64,000 bases of DNA from DASUGC01 sp035606665 (GCA_035606665.1 DATNEY010000019.1:68419-132418); one strand, 5' to 3'. Positions 26,165 through 35,495 are shown, counted from the first letter of the stretch. The notes: generated from the letters alone by a model not told the origin. Numbers and translations: made by a program.

Positions 26165-29122
26165 CTAAGACGCCGGACCGTTCGGTTTTGGCCGTTGCGC
26201 GCTGTCGATTAGGAGGTACTCAGCCGGACCCCTCGTCGGTTCGAGCTTGAGCCCGAGTGTTTCGAGCGCCTTGAAGATCGTGGGACCGTCGCCCTTGACG
26301 GGCGCGGGCGGACTCCGTCTCAGCAGTTCCGCGCCGGCCCGCGCAAACATCTCATTGCTCTCGATGATGCCGGGGGTGCTGTCATCCGGGGCGAATTCGA
26401 GTTTGAAGCTGAATCGGCCGGGTTTATTCGTCTTGTCGAGGACGTACCGGTCCATTTCCCGCGACAGCCATTTCGCGAGATCGCTGAGGCTGATGTGCGT
26501 GAACTGCATGGACTCGTTGCCGCGCACTCGTCCGCGACTGGCCTGGTAACCGCACGCCGGAATCCCCTCCCAGCCGGGAGGCGGGGGCGGTAGTTCAAGG
26601 CGCGAAAGTCCCGGCGGGCGCGGGTAGTCCTCAGGCTTCCAACACTTCTCGGGAGCGGACACAGCCTGGTTGAACCCAGGCGCGGTCAACGCGTACATCC
26701 GCTGCTCTTCCGTGGCCTTCCGAAGCTTCAGCTGGAATCGATCTTCGAGAAGAGCCTGTAGCGCTGGCGCCATCGCCGTGAGGACCGCGTTGTGATGGAG
26801 CGACCCGGTCAGGCTCGTCGTGTCTCCAGACAACCGGATCTCGATCGCAAACTTCTCGCTTTCCACCCACGACGGCCCGCCTCTGATGCGCTTCGGCGTG
26901 TCGAGCCGCTGGCCCGGCGGCATTCGGATGGTGTTTTGGAGCGAATTGTTCGGGAACGGTCCGCCTCCATAGGCCTGATCGATGAGCTGCGAAAGGGTGA
27001 CGCAGCCCCAGCTTGCGTAGCCCGGCGTGATGGCGTTTCGCATCGATGTACCGCCGCCCCGTCCGCCTGGTTCACCCGTTTCCAGACACGGCTTGATCGA
27101 GACCGCTTCGAACTTGATCTGCATGGCCTGCGAAGGCTGCGTGCCGGGCGATTGCCGTGTCCTCTCTGCGGCTTCACCTGCATTGGAACCATCGGGCTGC
27201 TGCGCCGCCGAACCGGCGCCCTCAGCCCGCGCCGGCTTGTCCTCGCGAAGCGCGAAGGGCTCGTTGGGCTTCGGCCGCTGTACGCTGTCGATCTGCAGGA
27301 ATTCGGCTGGTCCTTTTGTCGGCTCGAGCCGCAAACCGAGACGCTCGAGCGCCTTGAAGACTGTCGGGCCTTCCCTGCCGGTCGAAGTGTCGGGCGCGGC
27401 CGCGGCCAAGGCGGCAGGTTTCTGCCGTTGTGGGCCGGCGCTGCGGGCGTTTTCGTCCGGCGCGTACAGGAGTGGGATGTTGAATCTTCCGTCCACGCTC
27501 GTCTTATCGAGGACGTAACGGTCCATCATCGTCGACAGGAATTTCGCGAAGCCGTCCATCGTGATTCCCGTGATGTCGAGTCTTTGACGGCCGCCGGGCA
27601 TCGGTTCCCCGTGCATGGAGCCGCATGAAGGCTTCTTCTCGAATCCCACCGGTGGAGGCGTTCGCGGGGTGGCGCCTGTCGGCCGCACCCAGCAATCCGT
27701 CTCGGCGGCACGCGTCAGCTGGAGGCCGCCGGTCGCGACGGTCAGCGCGTACATCGACTGCTCTTCCGTGGCTCGACGCAACTTCAACTGGAACCGGTCC
27801 TCGAGCATGGCCCGAAGCATGGGCCCGGTGAGCAGGGGCCGGTCCGCCGCATCCGCAGCCCTGACCTCGATCGCAAAGCGATCTTCACGAACCCAGGACG
27901 GTCCTCCTCGGACGACAGAGGCGTAGTCCGGATCGCGCGGATTTGCGCGGTTCAACAGCGGAACGTCCTCGCCGGCATACGCCTGGTTGGCAAGCTCAGC
28001 GAGGGTGACGCATCCCCACTGAGCATAGCCAGGTGAAACCATCGGGAATCGCGGGTTTTGGCCGCGCCCCGTCCCAGGCGGCGGGAGTCCCGCGCAGGGT
28101 CTGATCGACACAACCTCGAACTTCGGGTGCGAAGCAGCCTGCGAACGCGGGGCTAGCGTTCCCGAGGCAAACAACACAGACGAACTGAGGCAGAACGCGA
28201 TGGCGCAAATTAAACGTGCGCGTGAAATTCGCACGATCGGCAAACCCATGAGAATGAGTCGCAGACGATCGGGTAGTCCGGCACCTGGCATCGCCATGCC
28301 GACGAGACGCACGCGTCCGTGCTGCCGCGAAACGGTGCGTGCCATGTCGAGCAGGTACTCCGAGTAGTCCTGCGGTGAATGACCGGCCGCGAGCACTGCG
28401 GCGTCGCAGGCCTCTTCCGCGAGCATCGACAGCCGCCGCTCGAGCCACCATGCGAGCGGATGGAACCAGAACACCGCGCGGTTGAACAGTGCCAACCACT
28501 GCGTGAGCGGATCGTGGCGGCGCGCGTGCTCCCGCTCGTGCGTCAGCACGACTGTGAGCTGATCTGCCGACCAGCGATCCCAGCCGCGCGGAAGGATCAG
28601 GACTGGCGCCAGCCAACCGACAGTGATCGGCGTCACGCAGCGATCGCTGGTCAGGCGGCCTTCGTGGATGACCGCGGTGCGGCGAAGGCGATTCGCCTGC
28701 CACGTCCCGATCACCAGACGCAGCAGCAGCAGAGCTGCGCCGGTGATGTAGACACCGAGCAGGACCACGCCCCAGTTGATCGTGTTCGCCGCTGGCGCGG
28801 AGGCCGAAGTCGATGACTCCTCAGGGATGAACGATTGCGCGACGTCGGGCGTCTGGAGAACTGTAGAGTTCTGTGTTGGCGTGACGGCACGGCTTGCGAC
28901 GCCGTTCGTCTCTGTCCGCGCCGGCTCGAGCACCGGCAGCGACATGCGAATCTGCGCCGCGAGCAGCAGCGGCAGCACCAGCATCGCGACGACCACCGCG
29001 GCCCAGGCGGCGTGCCTGACCGATGCGGTGCGAATGCGCAGCGCCCACAGCACCGCGGCGGTGCCGGCCGCGATGAGCACGGTGCGGATGAGGAGCTCTA
29101 TGACGAGGGGCATGGCGCTCAC
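26165..29122 (-). CDS. M56 (BlaR1-type) peptidase fused to two TIGR03435 domains, module 1
   Basis: The 985-residue protein begins at a GTG that overlaps the repressor stop (GTGA). Helices near residues 8-28 and 38-56 are followed by a helix at ~117-138. The zinc site is HEREH at 195-199 with EEACD at 236-240, then WFHPLAWW. A last helix (~303-320) precedes two TIGR03435 domains, ~332-620 and ~667-985. Each domain has KFE(V/A)VSI(R/K)PC, RGGPSWV, LEDRFQLKLR(R/K)ATEEQ, DRYVLDKT and a closing IDS(V/A)QRPKPN. By analogy with BlaR1, signal binding outside would activate the cytoplasmic protease against its BlaI partner. The ligand is unknown. Confidence 0.88.
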   Translation of the reverse strand: MSAMPLVIELLIRTVLIAAGTAAVLWALRIRTASVRHAAWAAVVVAMLVLPLLLAAQIRMSLPVLEPARTETNGVASRAVTPTQNSTVLQTPDVAQSFIPEESSTSASAPAANTINWGVVLLGVYITGAALLLLRLVIGTWQANRLRRTAVIHEGRLTSDRCVTPITVGWLAPVLILPRGWDRWSADQLTVVLTHEREHARRHDPLTQWLALFNRAVFWFHPLAWWLERRLSMLAEEACDAAVLAAGHSPQDYSEYLLDMARTVSRQHGRVRLVGMAMPGAGLPDRLRLILMGLPIVRISRARLICAIAFCLSSSVLFASGTLAPRSQAASHPKFEVVSIRPCAGLPPPGTGRGQNPRFPMVSPGYAQWGCVTLAELANQAYAGEDVPLLNRANPRDPDYASVVRGGPSWVREDRFAIEVRAADAADRPLLTGPMLRAMLEDRFQLKLRRATEEQSMYALTVATGGLQLTRAAETDCWVRPTGATPRTPPPVGFEKKPSCGSMHGEPMPGGRQRLDITGITMDGFAKFLSTMMDRYVLDKTSVDGRFNIPLLYAPDENARSAGPQRQKPAALAAAAPDTSTGREGPTVFKALERLGLRLEPTKGPAEFLQIDSVQRPKPNEPFALREDKPARAEGAGSAAQQPDGSNAGEAAERTRQSPGTQPSQAMQIKFEAVSIKPCLETGEPGGRGGGTSMRNAITPGYASWGCVTLSQLIDQAYGGGPFPNNSLQNTIRMPPGQRLDTPKRIRGGPSWVESEKFAIEIRLSGDTTSLTGSLHHNAVLTAMAPALQALLEDRFQLKLRKATEEQRMYALTAPGFNQAVSAPEKCWKPEDYPRPPGLSRLELPPPPPGWEGIPACGYQASRGRVRGNESMQFTHISLSDLAKWLSREMDRYVLDKTNKPGRFSFKLEFAPDDSTPGIIESNEMFARAGAELLRRSPPAPVKGDGPTIFKALETLGLKLEPTRGPAEYLLIDSAQRPKPNGPAS

Positions 29123-29529
29123 TTGTTGCCCCCCTTCTTCTGCTCGCGCACAAAGTCGCCGAGGCGGTCCAGCTCGGCCTTGCTGAGCGCCTTGGACTCG
29201 ACCATGCCGCTGACCAGCTCTTCAACCGAACCCTGGCAGAAACGATCGATGATCTGGCGCACGGCGCGCGCCGCGAGGCTTCGCGGCGCTTCCGTCGCCG
29301 TGTAGAGATACGCGCGGCCTTCCGACTCGTGACCGAGATATCCCTTCTGCTCCAGTCGTCGCAGCAGGGTTCGAACCGTGGTCTCCTTCAGGTCGCGGTT
29401 CTTCGAGACCTCGTCATACACGGCCTCGACTGAGCACGGACCCGAACTCCAGACCACGCGCATGACCTCGTTTTCGAGGTCGGTGAGAGGGGCCTTGACG
29501 CGCGCTGCCGGTGTACTACGTTTTGTCAT
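29119..29529 (-). CDS. BlaI/MecI-type repressor, module 1
   Basis: This 136-residue winged-helix protein has the family pattern LTDLENEVMRVVW, then VRTLLRRLEQKGYL (recognition helix and wing), then a C-terminal dimerisation helix set (GSVEELVSGMVES). Family knowledge: dimers bind dyads over their own promoter and are inactivated when the partner M56 protease cleaves them. The ATG lies against the operator dyad with no Shine-Dalgarno, and a promoter with a -10 box seven bases upstream points to leaderless mRNA. It overlaps the M56 gene by 4 bp and heads a four-gene operon through the receptor and VWFA-like genes. Confidence 0.92.
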   Translation of the reverse strand: MTKRSTPAARVKAPLTDLENEVMRVVWSSGPCSVEAVYDEVSKNRDLKETTVRTLLRRLEQKGYLGHESEGRAYLYTATEAPRSLAARAVRQIIDRFCQGSVEELVSGMVESKALSKAELDRLGDFVREQKKGGNK

Positions 29530-29566
29530 GGTACATTATGTACCGGTACGTCATGGCATATGTCAA
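29530..29566 (-). promoter_or_regulatory. Promoter and operator of module 1
   Basis: On the minus strand TTGACA (29561-29566) is 18 bp from TACATA (29537-29542), which is seven bases from the ATG. A perfect dyad, GGTACAT T ATGTACC (29530-29544), covers the -10 box and start site and contains the TACA/TGTA half-sites typical of BlaI operators. Confidence 0.7.
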
Positions 29567-29620
29567 GCCGCCTTCGCCGGACCCTTGCGATGCTCGCGGC
29601 CTCGGTGGCCAAGGCCGCTT

Positions 29621-32600
29621 TCACCTGACTCCCGCGCCGGTTGCACGTGCCGGCGGTACGGGCTCGGGGCCATTCGGTGTCGGCCGTTCGATGTGATCGA
29701 TCACCAGGTACTCTCGCGGCCCCTTCCCCAATTCCAGTTTCAGGCCCAGTGTCTCCAACGCTTTGAAGATCGACAGTCCGCTGCCGGGGGCCGTTCCGCC
29801 GGCGGGCGCCGGTCCGCCTCCGCGCGCCGCTCCTCGGGCCTCGCCGAAGCGACCGGCCGTGCGTTCGTCTGGTGTGAACTCGAGAACGAAGGTGTACATC
29901 GCGTCGGGATTGAGGCCGGTTTGATTGAGGACCGGACGGTCCAACATGCCGGACAAGAAGCCGGGCTGGCCGAGTCTGGCACCTGTGTACTCGAGTATTC
30001 GGTTGTCGCCCGGGCGCGAACGATCAGGGACGGTCGACCACATCCCGTGCACGTTGCCGCACGCGGGCTTGTCTTCAAATCCCGGTGGCGGCGTTCGCGG
30101 CGTCCCGGGCACGAACGCCCAGCACTCGCCCGCCGCGGTCGGCTTCACCTTGTCCTTGTTGAGGCCGGTCTTCGCGACCGTCAGCACGTACATCGGCGCC
30201 GTCTCGGTCGCCTTGTGTATCTTGAGGCCGAATCGATCCTCGAGCATTGCGCGTAACATCGGCCCCCGCATCGTCTCCCTGTCCACGTTCCCGGCGGCCT
30301 TCGCTTCGATTGCGAACCGGTCGGCGTGGATCCATGACGGTGCGCCCCGGAGCAGCTGCGTCAAATCGGCTCCTCCACCGCTGGGGTTGTTGAGCAGCGG
30401 ATTAACGGTGTCGACGTATGCCGCCCTGATGAGCCAGTCAATCGTCACGCAGTTCCACCGGGCAGAGCCGGGCGAGATTTGCGATCCGCCGCCCGTGCCG
30501 CGGTTGCCTTCTGGAGGCCCGTCGCCCGGGCACGGCTTGATCGACACGACGTCGAATTTCGCAGTGAGCGGTGCGGCCTGCTGCGGCACTCCCGCACCGG
30601 CGGCGTTCTGCACGATCGCGGCTGGTCCTGAATCCGGCGTTTCGTAGACCCTGCTTGCCGTAACCTCGGCGCCGCCGGCCTTGCCCGGCGTAGTTGTGGC
30701 GAAGGACGGCTCGCTCGGCTTTGGCCGCGCGACGTGATCAATAACGAGATACTCCGACGGCCCTTTCACCGGCTGAAGTTTCAGTCCGAGCGTCTCGAGC
30801 ACCTTGAAGATCGTCGGGCCATCCGGTTTGGGATCTGGAGGGATTCCTGCAGCGGCCATTTCGGCCAGGCGTTCCGCCTCTCTCGCAGGATCCGGGCGGT
30901 CGCCAGGGGTGTTGTCGTCCGGCGCGTATTCGATCGCGAAATCAAACTTGCCGGCGATGTTCGTCTGGTCGATGACAAAGCGGCCCATCAGGCCGGACAG
31001 TTCTCGGGCGAAGTCCGTGAGCGTTAAACTGCTGTACTCGATTCTGCGGTTTCCCCTGGACCGCGTCCCGTGCGCGAAGCCGCACACGGGCTTTCCTTCG
31101 AATCCAGGCGGCGCCCCTCGACCCCGTCCAGGCACGGCTTCCCAGCAGCCGCCTGGCACCGGAGTCGTCATCTTGTCCTTGTTGATGCCGCCCGCCGCAA
31201 CTGCCAGCGCGTACATCGACTGCTGTTCAGTCGCCTTGTGCAGTTTCAGCTCGAACTGGTCCTCGATCATGGCGCGCAGCGCCGGCATCATGGCGTCGCG
31301 GACCATCACGAATCGCGCCGCACCAGTCAGGTCCGTTGTGTCACCGGTAACTCTGGCCTCGATGGTGAATCTCTCGGACTCCACCCATGACGGCCCACCT
31401 CTGACCCGCTTTGGAGAATCCGGGCCTGGCAGGGCAACCGTGTTCAGGAGATGACTGTTCTTTCCTGTGTAGGCCTGTTCGATGAGCTCGGCGAGCGCCA
31501 CGCAGCCCCAATGCACGTAGCCGGGGGAGATCTGCGGCGCCCTGGGATTGGCGCCTCTGCCGGATCCCGGCGGCCGCACCTCGATACCCGGACAGGGCTT
31601 GATCGAGACAACCTCGAACTTCGGACCGCCGGTCTGCGGCGATCCCTGCGCGCCGAGCATGACGGTGGCGAGCAGCGCCATGACCGGCAAACCGATCACG
31701 GGCAACCACACACGCGGCCTCGTAAGTCTCCGCATCGTCCCCTTCGACATCTCAAACACCTGATCGACGCGATCGTTCATGCGGGATCCGGAAGCGATGG
31801 CGAGACCCGGGAGCGTGACGCGACGGCCGGCGCTGCTGACCGCCTTTGCGAACTCGAGCAGGACGCGAGAGTAGGAGGCCGGATCGCCAACGCGTTGCAG
31901 TGCGACAGCATCGGAAGCGAGTTCGGCGAGCTCTGACGTCTTTCGCGACACCCACCAGGCGGCGGGATGGAACCACAGGACGCTGGTGACGAATCGACCC
32001 AGCCCTGAAACCAACGTGTCGCCTCGACGCAGATGCGCGAATTCATGCGCCAGTACCGCGCGTTTCGTACGTTGATTCCAGTGGCGCCAGCCGTCCGGAA
32101 GGAGGACCGAAGGCCGAAGAATGCCCACGGCTACCGGTGCGACGATGTCGACCGATTCCCGGACACAGGAGAGCCGAGTCGATCGCGAGCGCGCAACAAC
32201 GCCGCGAAGCAAGAGCCAGCCCATCACCCGGTACAGCGTCATTACGAACACACCAGTCAGGTACCCAACGAGCACAAGTGTTTCCAGGGCCGGCCAGACA
32301 AACGCCGGGGCCGCGACGTCTGGGGATGGTTCGGCCGTCACCGCTGGCGCGGCCGCGTCGGCGGCTACGTCGCGTCGCTCGACGGGCGGCGTGGACGGCT
32401 GCGTGACGACAGGCTGTGAGAGGTCGGGCCGAGAAGGCAGCACGGCAAGCGTCCAACGCGGAACGACAACGCTCACGATCGGGAGCAGCAACATGCCGAC
32501 CAGAACAGCGGTCCAGACCGCATGACGAGAAGCCGGATGCCGAACGTGAAAGAGGCGCAGCATGAGCCACGCCGCCACGACGAGTCCGAGCGGGCGGAGC

Positions 32601-32638
32601 AGGGAGGCCTCGAGGAAAGCGACGAGGAGCGCGATCAT
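29621..32638 (-). CDS. M56 (BlaR1-type) peptidase fused to two TIGR03435 domains, module 2
   Basis: The 1005-residue protein starts inside the repressor stop (ATGA). Helices near residues 3-28 and 40-60 and a third at ~118-140 precede HEFAH at 198-202, then ELASD at 239-243 and WFHPAAWW. A final helix (~311-328) leads to TIGR03435 domains at ~337-645 and ~692-985. Both carry KF(E/D)VVSIKPC, RG(G/A)PSW and GPTIFKVLETLGLKL or an equivalent. The protein ends with a proline-rich tail (IERPTPNGPEPVPPARA) identical in module 3. The role is inferred as for BlaR1: signal-gated cleavage of the partner repressor. Confidence 0.88.
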   Translation of the reverse strand: MIALLVAFLEASLLRPLGLVVAAWLMLRLFHVRHPASRHAVWTAVLVGMLLLPIVSVVVPRWTLAVLPSRPDLSQPVVTQPSTPPVERRDVAADAAAPAVTAEPSPDVAAPAFVWPALETLVLVGYLTGVFVMTLYRVMGWLLLRGVVARSRSTRLSCVRESVDIVAPVAVGILRPSVLLPDGWRHWNQRTKRAVLAHEFAHLRRGDTLVSGLGRFVTSVLWFHPAAWWVSRKTSELAELASDAVALQRVGDPASYSRVLLEFAKAVSSAGRRVTLPGLAIASGSRMNDRVDQVFEMSKGTMRRLTRPRVWLPVIGLPVMALLATVMLGAQGSPQTGGPKFEVVSIKPCPGIEVRPPGSGRGANPRAPQISPGYVHWGCVALAELIEQAYTGKNSHLLNTVALPGPDSPKRVRGGPSWVESERFTIEARVTGDTTDLTGAARFVMVRDAMMPALRAMIEDQFELKLHKATEQQSMYALAVAAGGINKDKMTTPVPGGCWEAVPGRGRGAPPGFEGKPVCGFAHGTRSRGNRRIEYSSLTLTDFARELSGLMGRFVIDQTNIAGKFDFAIEYAPDDNTPGDRPDPAREAERLAEMAAAGIPPDPKPDGPTIFKVLETLGLKLQPVKGPSEYLVIDHVARPKPSEPSFATTTPGKAGGAEVTASRVYETPDSGPAAIVQNAAGAGVPQQAAPLTAKFDVVSIKPCPGDGPPEGNRGTGGGSQISPGSARWNCVTIDWLIRAAYVDTVNPLLNNPSGGGADLTQLLRGAPSWIHADRFAIEAKAAGNVDRETMRGPMLRAMLEDRFGLKIHKATETAPMYVLTVAKTGLNKDKVKPTAAGECWAFVPGTPRTPPPGFEDKPACGNVHGMWSTVPDRSRPGDNRILEYTGARLGQPGFLSGMLDRPVLNQTGLNPDAMYTFVLEFTPDERTAGRFGEARGAARGGGPAPAGGTAPGSGLSIFKALETLGLKLELGKGPREYLVIDHIERPTPNGPEPVPPARATGAGVR

Positions 32639-33027
32639 GATTTCCTCCCCGCTTTCTTTTCGTGCGCCTCAATTCTGGCTGCGAGCCGCTTCAGCTCGGC
32701 CGTCCCCACCACGCGGTGATCGACGAGGCCTGTCAGCATTTCCTCGAGCGATCCGCGACAGAACTTCTTCAGCACGTGGAGGACGGCGTCGGTCGCCACC
32801 TTCCGAGGCTCGTGCACGGCCGAATAGAGGAACTTCGTGCCGTCCACGTCATGCTGGACGAAATGCTTGGCTTCCAGCCGCCGCAGGACCGTGCGGATCG
32901 TGGAGTCCGCCAGCGGGCGATCCTTGCCCACCGCGGCGCGGACCGCCTCGCCGGTGGTGGGACCGTGCTTCCACAGAAACTCGAGAACTTGCTGTTCCAG
33001 CTCGCCGAGACCTTTTTGACGCCCCAT
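32635..33027 (-). CDS. BlaI/MecI-type repressor, module 2
   Basis: The 130-residue winged helix carries LGELEQQVLEFLWKHGP, STIRTVLRRLEAKHF and the dimerisation region RGSLEEMLTGLVDH. Unlike modules 1 and 3, this gene has a leader with a Shine-Dalgarno-like GGAG a few bases before the ATG. Between the promoter and that site sits a perfect 30-bp palindrome, the likely operator. It overlaps the M56 gene by 4 bp. Confidence 0.92.
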   Translation of the reverse strand: MGRQKGLGELEQQVLEFLWKHGPTTGEAVRAAVGKDRPLADSTIRTVLRRLEAKHFVQHDVDGTKFLYSAVHEPRKVATDAVLHVLKKFCRGSLEEMLTGLVDHRVVGTAELKRLAARIEAHEKKAGRKS

Positions 33028-33039
33028 GTGTCACTCTCC

Positions 33040-33089
33040 GTTACCATTCGTAACGTTACGAATGGTAACGTACCCGCTCGGAAGGTCAA
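33040..33089 (-). promoter_or_regulatory. Promoter and 30-bp palindromic operator of module 2
   Basis: The palindrome at 33040-33069 is perfect: GTTACCATTCGTAAC followed by its exact reverse complement. A candidate promoter, TTGACC (33084-33089) with TACCAT (33062-33067, 16 bp spacing), overlaps its upstream edge. Its length suggests two repressor dimers side by side. Confidence 0.75.
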
Positions 33090-33113
33090 GCGGTTTCGGG
33101 CGGGCCGGGAGAA

Positions 33114-35057
33114 TCACCTATGCCGGCCTGGGCCGGCCGCGCGCGCCGGCGGGACGGGCTCCGGGCCGTTCGGCGTCGGCCGCTCGATGTGATCGATGAC
33201 GAGGAACCCGCGCGGGGCCTTCACTTTCTCCAGCCTGAGTCCCATCGCCTCGAGCGCGGCGTTGAGTGATGGCGCCGGCTGGCCGTCGCCGGCGGCCCCA
33301 CGGGACTCGATCCGGCTGTCTGGTTGCGACGCCGTGTCCTCCATCTGGAACTCGAACTTGAAGACGAACTCGTCCTTCACGCCTGTGCCGTCAATCACGA
33401 AGATTTTCAGTTGACTCGACAGCCGGCGCGCCAGGTTGACCAGTGGCATGCCTCCGAACGTCCACCGGACGTGGCCGCTGGCGTTCATCATGTTCAGGTT
33501 GCCGCAGAGGGGTTTGGTGGTGTTCATGTCCCGGGGTGTCATGCCCGGCGGCATCTTTTCGCAGTCCCCTTCTTTCATTGGCGTCATCTTGAGACCGCCC
33601 TTGGCGACCTTCAACTCGAGCATGTCGACCATCTCGGTATCGCGATGCACCTTGAGCTTGAAGCGCTCCTCGAGAAGTGTCCGCAACATCGCGCCCATCA
33701 GCACGCTGCGTTCCGTCGCACCCTGGGCAGTCGCCTCAACCTCGTACTTGTCCTTGAGCGAATGCACCCAATCCGGGCCGCCCCGGACTTTGAGCGGACT
33801 CGCCGCGGCGCCTGAGTCGTCATTGATCAAATGCTCATCCGGACCTACGCCGTAGGCGGCGTACGCCAGATAGATCAGTTGCCCGGCCGTGACGCATGGA
33901 ACCTGGAACCGTCCAGGTGACCATGTGGCATTCGTGCCGCCCGCGGTACCGCGCGCGCCCGTCGGTACCTCTTCGGTCTCGCACACTTTGATCGAGGCAA
34001 CGTCGTACCGGTATTTCTTCGGATCGGCCAGCGTACCCACCTGCGCCTGCTTGAACGCGACCAGGCGAATCGGTGACACGAGCACCAACATCATCAGCGC
34101 CGCGACCGCGGCGAAGAGCACCGAGGCGCGCCCAGCACGGCCGCGCGGCTGATTTCGGTCGAGCACGGCCGCGACCCGCGTAGACAGATCCGCGCGATTC
34201 GCCATCGCCAGGAGCGGCTGTCGCGACGCCGATAGATGCGTCGCCAGGGTCACGAGCTGGTCGGCATAAGCGGTCGCCTCCGATCGCCGCAGCACGGCAT
34301 CATCACACGCGCGTTCAGCCTCGACGACAAAGCGGCGCCAGGCGATCCAGACCAGCGGATGGAACCAGTAGCACGCGCAGACGAGATGCGCGAGACGCTG
34401 GCTGATCCAGTCACGCCGTCGCACGTGCTCCATCTCGTGGACGATCGCGCGATTCAAATCGTCTTCGTCCCACGCCTTCGCATCGACCGGCAGCATGATG
34501 GCGGGACGGAAGGCGCCGAACGTCAATGGACCGGGCGTTGATTCGTGCAGCATCACGTCGACGCGGCCTCGAAGCGCAGCGTCGCCGGCAATCGCGGCTG
34601 CCACCGCACGTCCACGCGACCACGGAAGTCCGGTGCGGCGCAAATGGTGCATCTGCCGAAGCCCGATGGTGAGCGGCAGCAGCACGAGCATCGTGCCCGT
34701 GAGCCACGCGATCGTTACGAACACCCACAGAGGCGCGGAGGGCGCCGGTACGGTTCCGGGCGCGATCGTGCCTCGACTGGCAGTGCCCGGTGTCTGTTTC
34801 GGTGCGCCCTGGATCACGTCGCCGGCGACGCCACTGGAGGAAGTGGACGCCGCCGGCGCGGGCAGCGGTAGCGTGATGTCGATCGTGGGCGCCAGCATCG
34901 AGGCGACCGGTGCGACCGCTGCCACCGTGAACGTTGCGGCCAGAAGAAGATGGCGGACCGCCGCGGGACTCTTTCGAGCAAGCCGCACTGCGGCGAGTCC
35001 ACTTGCCAGGACCAGCGTCACCTTGCCGAGAATCAGCAGCATCGACACGAGGGTCAT
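33114..35057 (-). CDS. M56 (BlaR1-type) peptidase with one TIGR03435 domain, module 3
   Basis: The 647-residue protein begins within the repressor stop (ATGA). N-terminal helices (residues 3-24 and 36-55) and one at ~109-131 precede HEMEH at 207-211, AERACDDAVL at 247-256 and WFHPLVW. A helix at ~310-330 leads to a single TIGR03435 domain (~348-640) with YDVASIKVCE, RGGPDWVHSLKDKYEVEA, LEERFKLKVHRDTE and VIDHIERPTPNG. The proline-rich C-terminal tail matches that of module 2. The role is inferred as signal-gated protease for its own BlaI partner. Confidence 0.88.
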   Translation of the reverse strand: MTLVSMLLILGKVTLVLASGLAAVRLARKSPAAVRHLLLAATFTVAAVAPVASMLAPTIDITLPLPAPAASTSSSGVAGDVIQGAPKQTPGTASRGTIAPGTVPAPSAPLWVFVTIAWLTGTMLVLLPLTIGLRQMHHLRRTGLPWSRGRAVAAAIAGDAALRGRVDVMLHESTPGPLTFGAFRPAIMLPVDAKAWDEDDLNRAIVHEMEHVRRRDWISQRLAHLVCACYWFHPLVWIAWRRFVVEAERACDDAVLRRSEATAYADQLVTLATHLSASRQPLLAMANRADLSTRVAAVLDRNQPRGRAGRASVLFAAVAALMMLVLVSPIRLVAFKQAQVGTLADPKKYRYDVASIKVCETEEVPTGARGTAGGTNATWSPGRFQVPCVTAGQLIYLAYAAYGVGPDEHLINDDSGAAASPLKVRGGPDWVHSLKDKYEVEATAQGATERSVLMGAMLRTLLEERFKLKVHRDTEMVDMLELKVAKGGLKMTPMKEGDCEKMPPGMTPRDMNTTKPLCGNLNMMNASGHVRWTFGGMPLVNLARRLSSQLKIFVIDGTGVKDEFVFKFEFQMEDTASQPDSRIESRGAAGDGQPAPSLNAALEAMGLRLEKVKAPRGFLVIDHIERPTPNGPEPVPPARAAGPGRHR

Positions 35058-35458
35058 GGCTTCCTCCGTTCCTTGCTCTCCTTGCGCACGCGATCGATCT
35101 CCGCCCTGAGCGTCGCGAGTTCGTCGTCGCTCCAGGAGCCCTCGCTGACGAGGGCCGTCATCGTGTCCGTGAGCGAGCCGCCGAAGAACGTGTGCACGAC
35201 CTGCTGCAGCGCCGTGCGTTTCGCGACGGCCTGCGAGGTCGTCGCCGAATAGAGGTACCTGAGCCCATCCTGCTGGTGCCTGAGGGCGCCTTTCTTTTCG
35301 AGCCGAGCGAGCATCACACGCACCGAGGAATCGCTCGGGGCGTCGTGGAGCCGCGCGCGGATGTCTTCCGCCGACGCCCGGTTGTTCAGGGCAAAGACGG
35401 CGTTCATGATCTCCCGCTCGCGGCGGGTCAGGTGCTCGGGCCGGTGTTTATGCGACAT
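35054..35458 (-). CDS. BlaI/MecI-type repressor, module 3
   Basis: The 134-residue winged helix has LTRREREIMNAVF, SSVRVMLARLEKKGAL and HTFFGGSLTDTMTALVSEG. The ATG lies inside one of two operator dyads and seven bases from a -10 box, without a Shine-Dalgarno, so a leaderless transcript is likely. It overlaps the M56 gene by 4 bp. Confidence 0.92.
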   Translation of the reverse strand: MSHKHRPEHLTRREREIMNAVFALNNRASAEDIRARLHDAPSDSSVRVMLARLEKKGALRHQQDGLRYLYSATTSQAVAKRTALQQVVHTFFGGSLTDTMTALVSEGSWSDDELATLRAEIDRVRKESKERRKP

Positions 35459-35495
35459 GTGTCGCAGCCTACATGCGACAAATGTCGCATGTCAA
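35451..35495 (-). promoter_or_regulatory. Promoter with two operator dyads, module 3
   Basis: TTGACA (35490-35495) is 18 bp from TAGGCT (35466-35471), which is seven bases from the ATG. Dyad one has arms TGCGACA and TGTCGCA (35451-35466) across the start codon. Dyad two has 10-bp arms ACATGCGACA and TGTCGCATGT (35471-35492) between -35 and -10. Their centres are 23 bp apart. Confidence 0.78.

Noticed and set aside
26165..29122. True beta-lactam sensor (BlaR1) encoded by module 1
   Set aside because: The C-terminal half has TIGR03435 domains and no penicillin-binding SxxK/KTG arrangement was seen.
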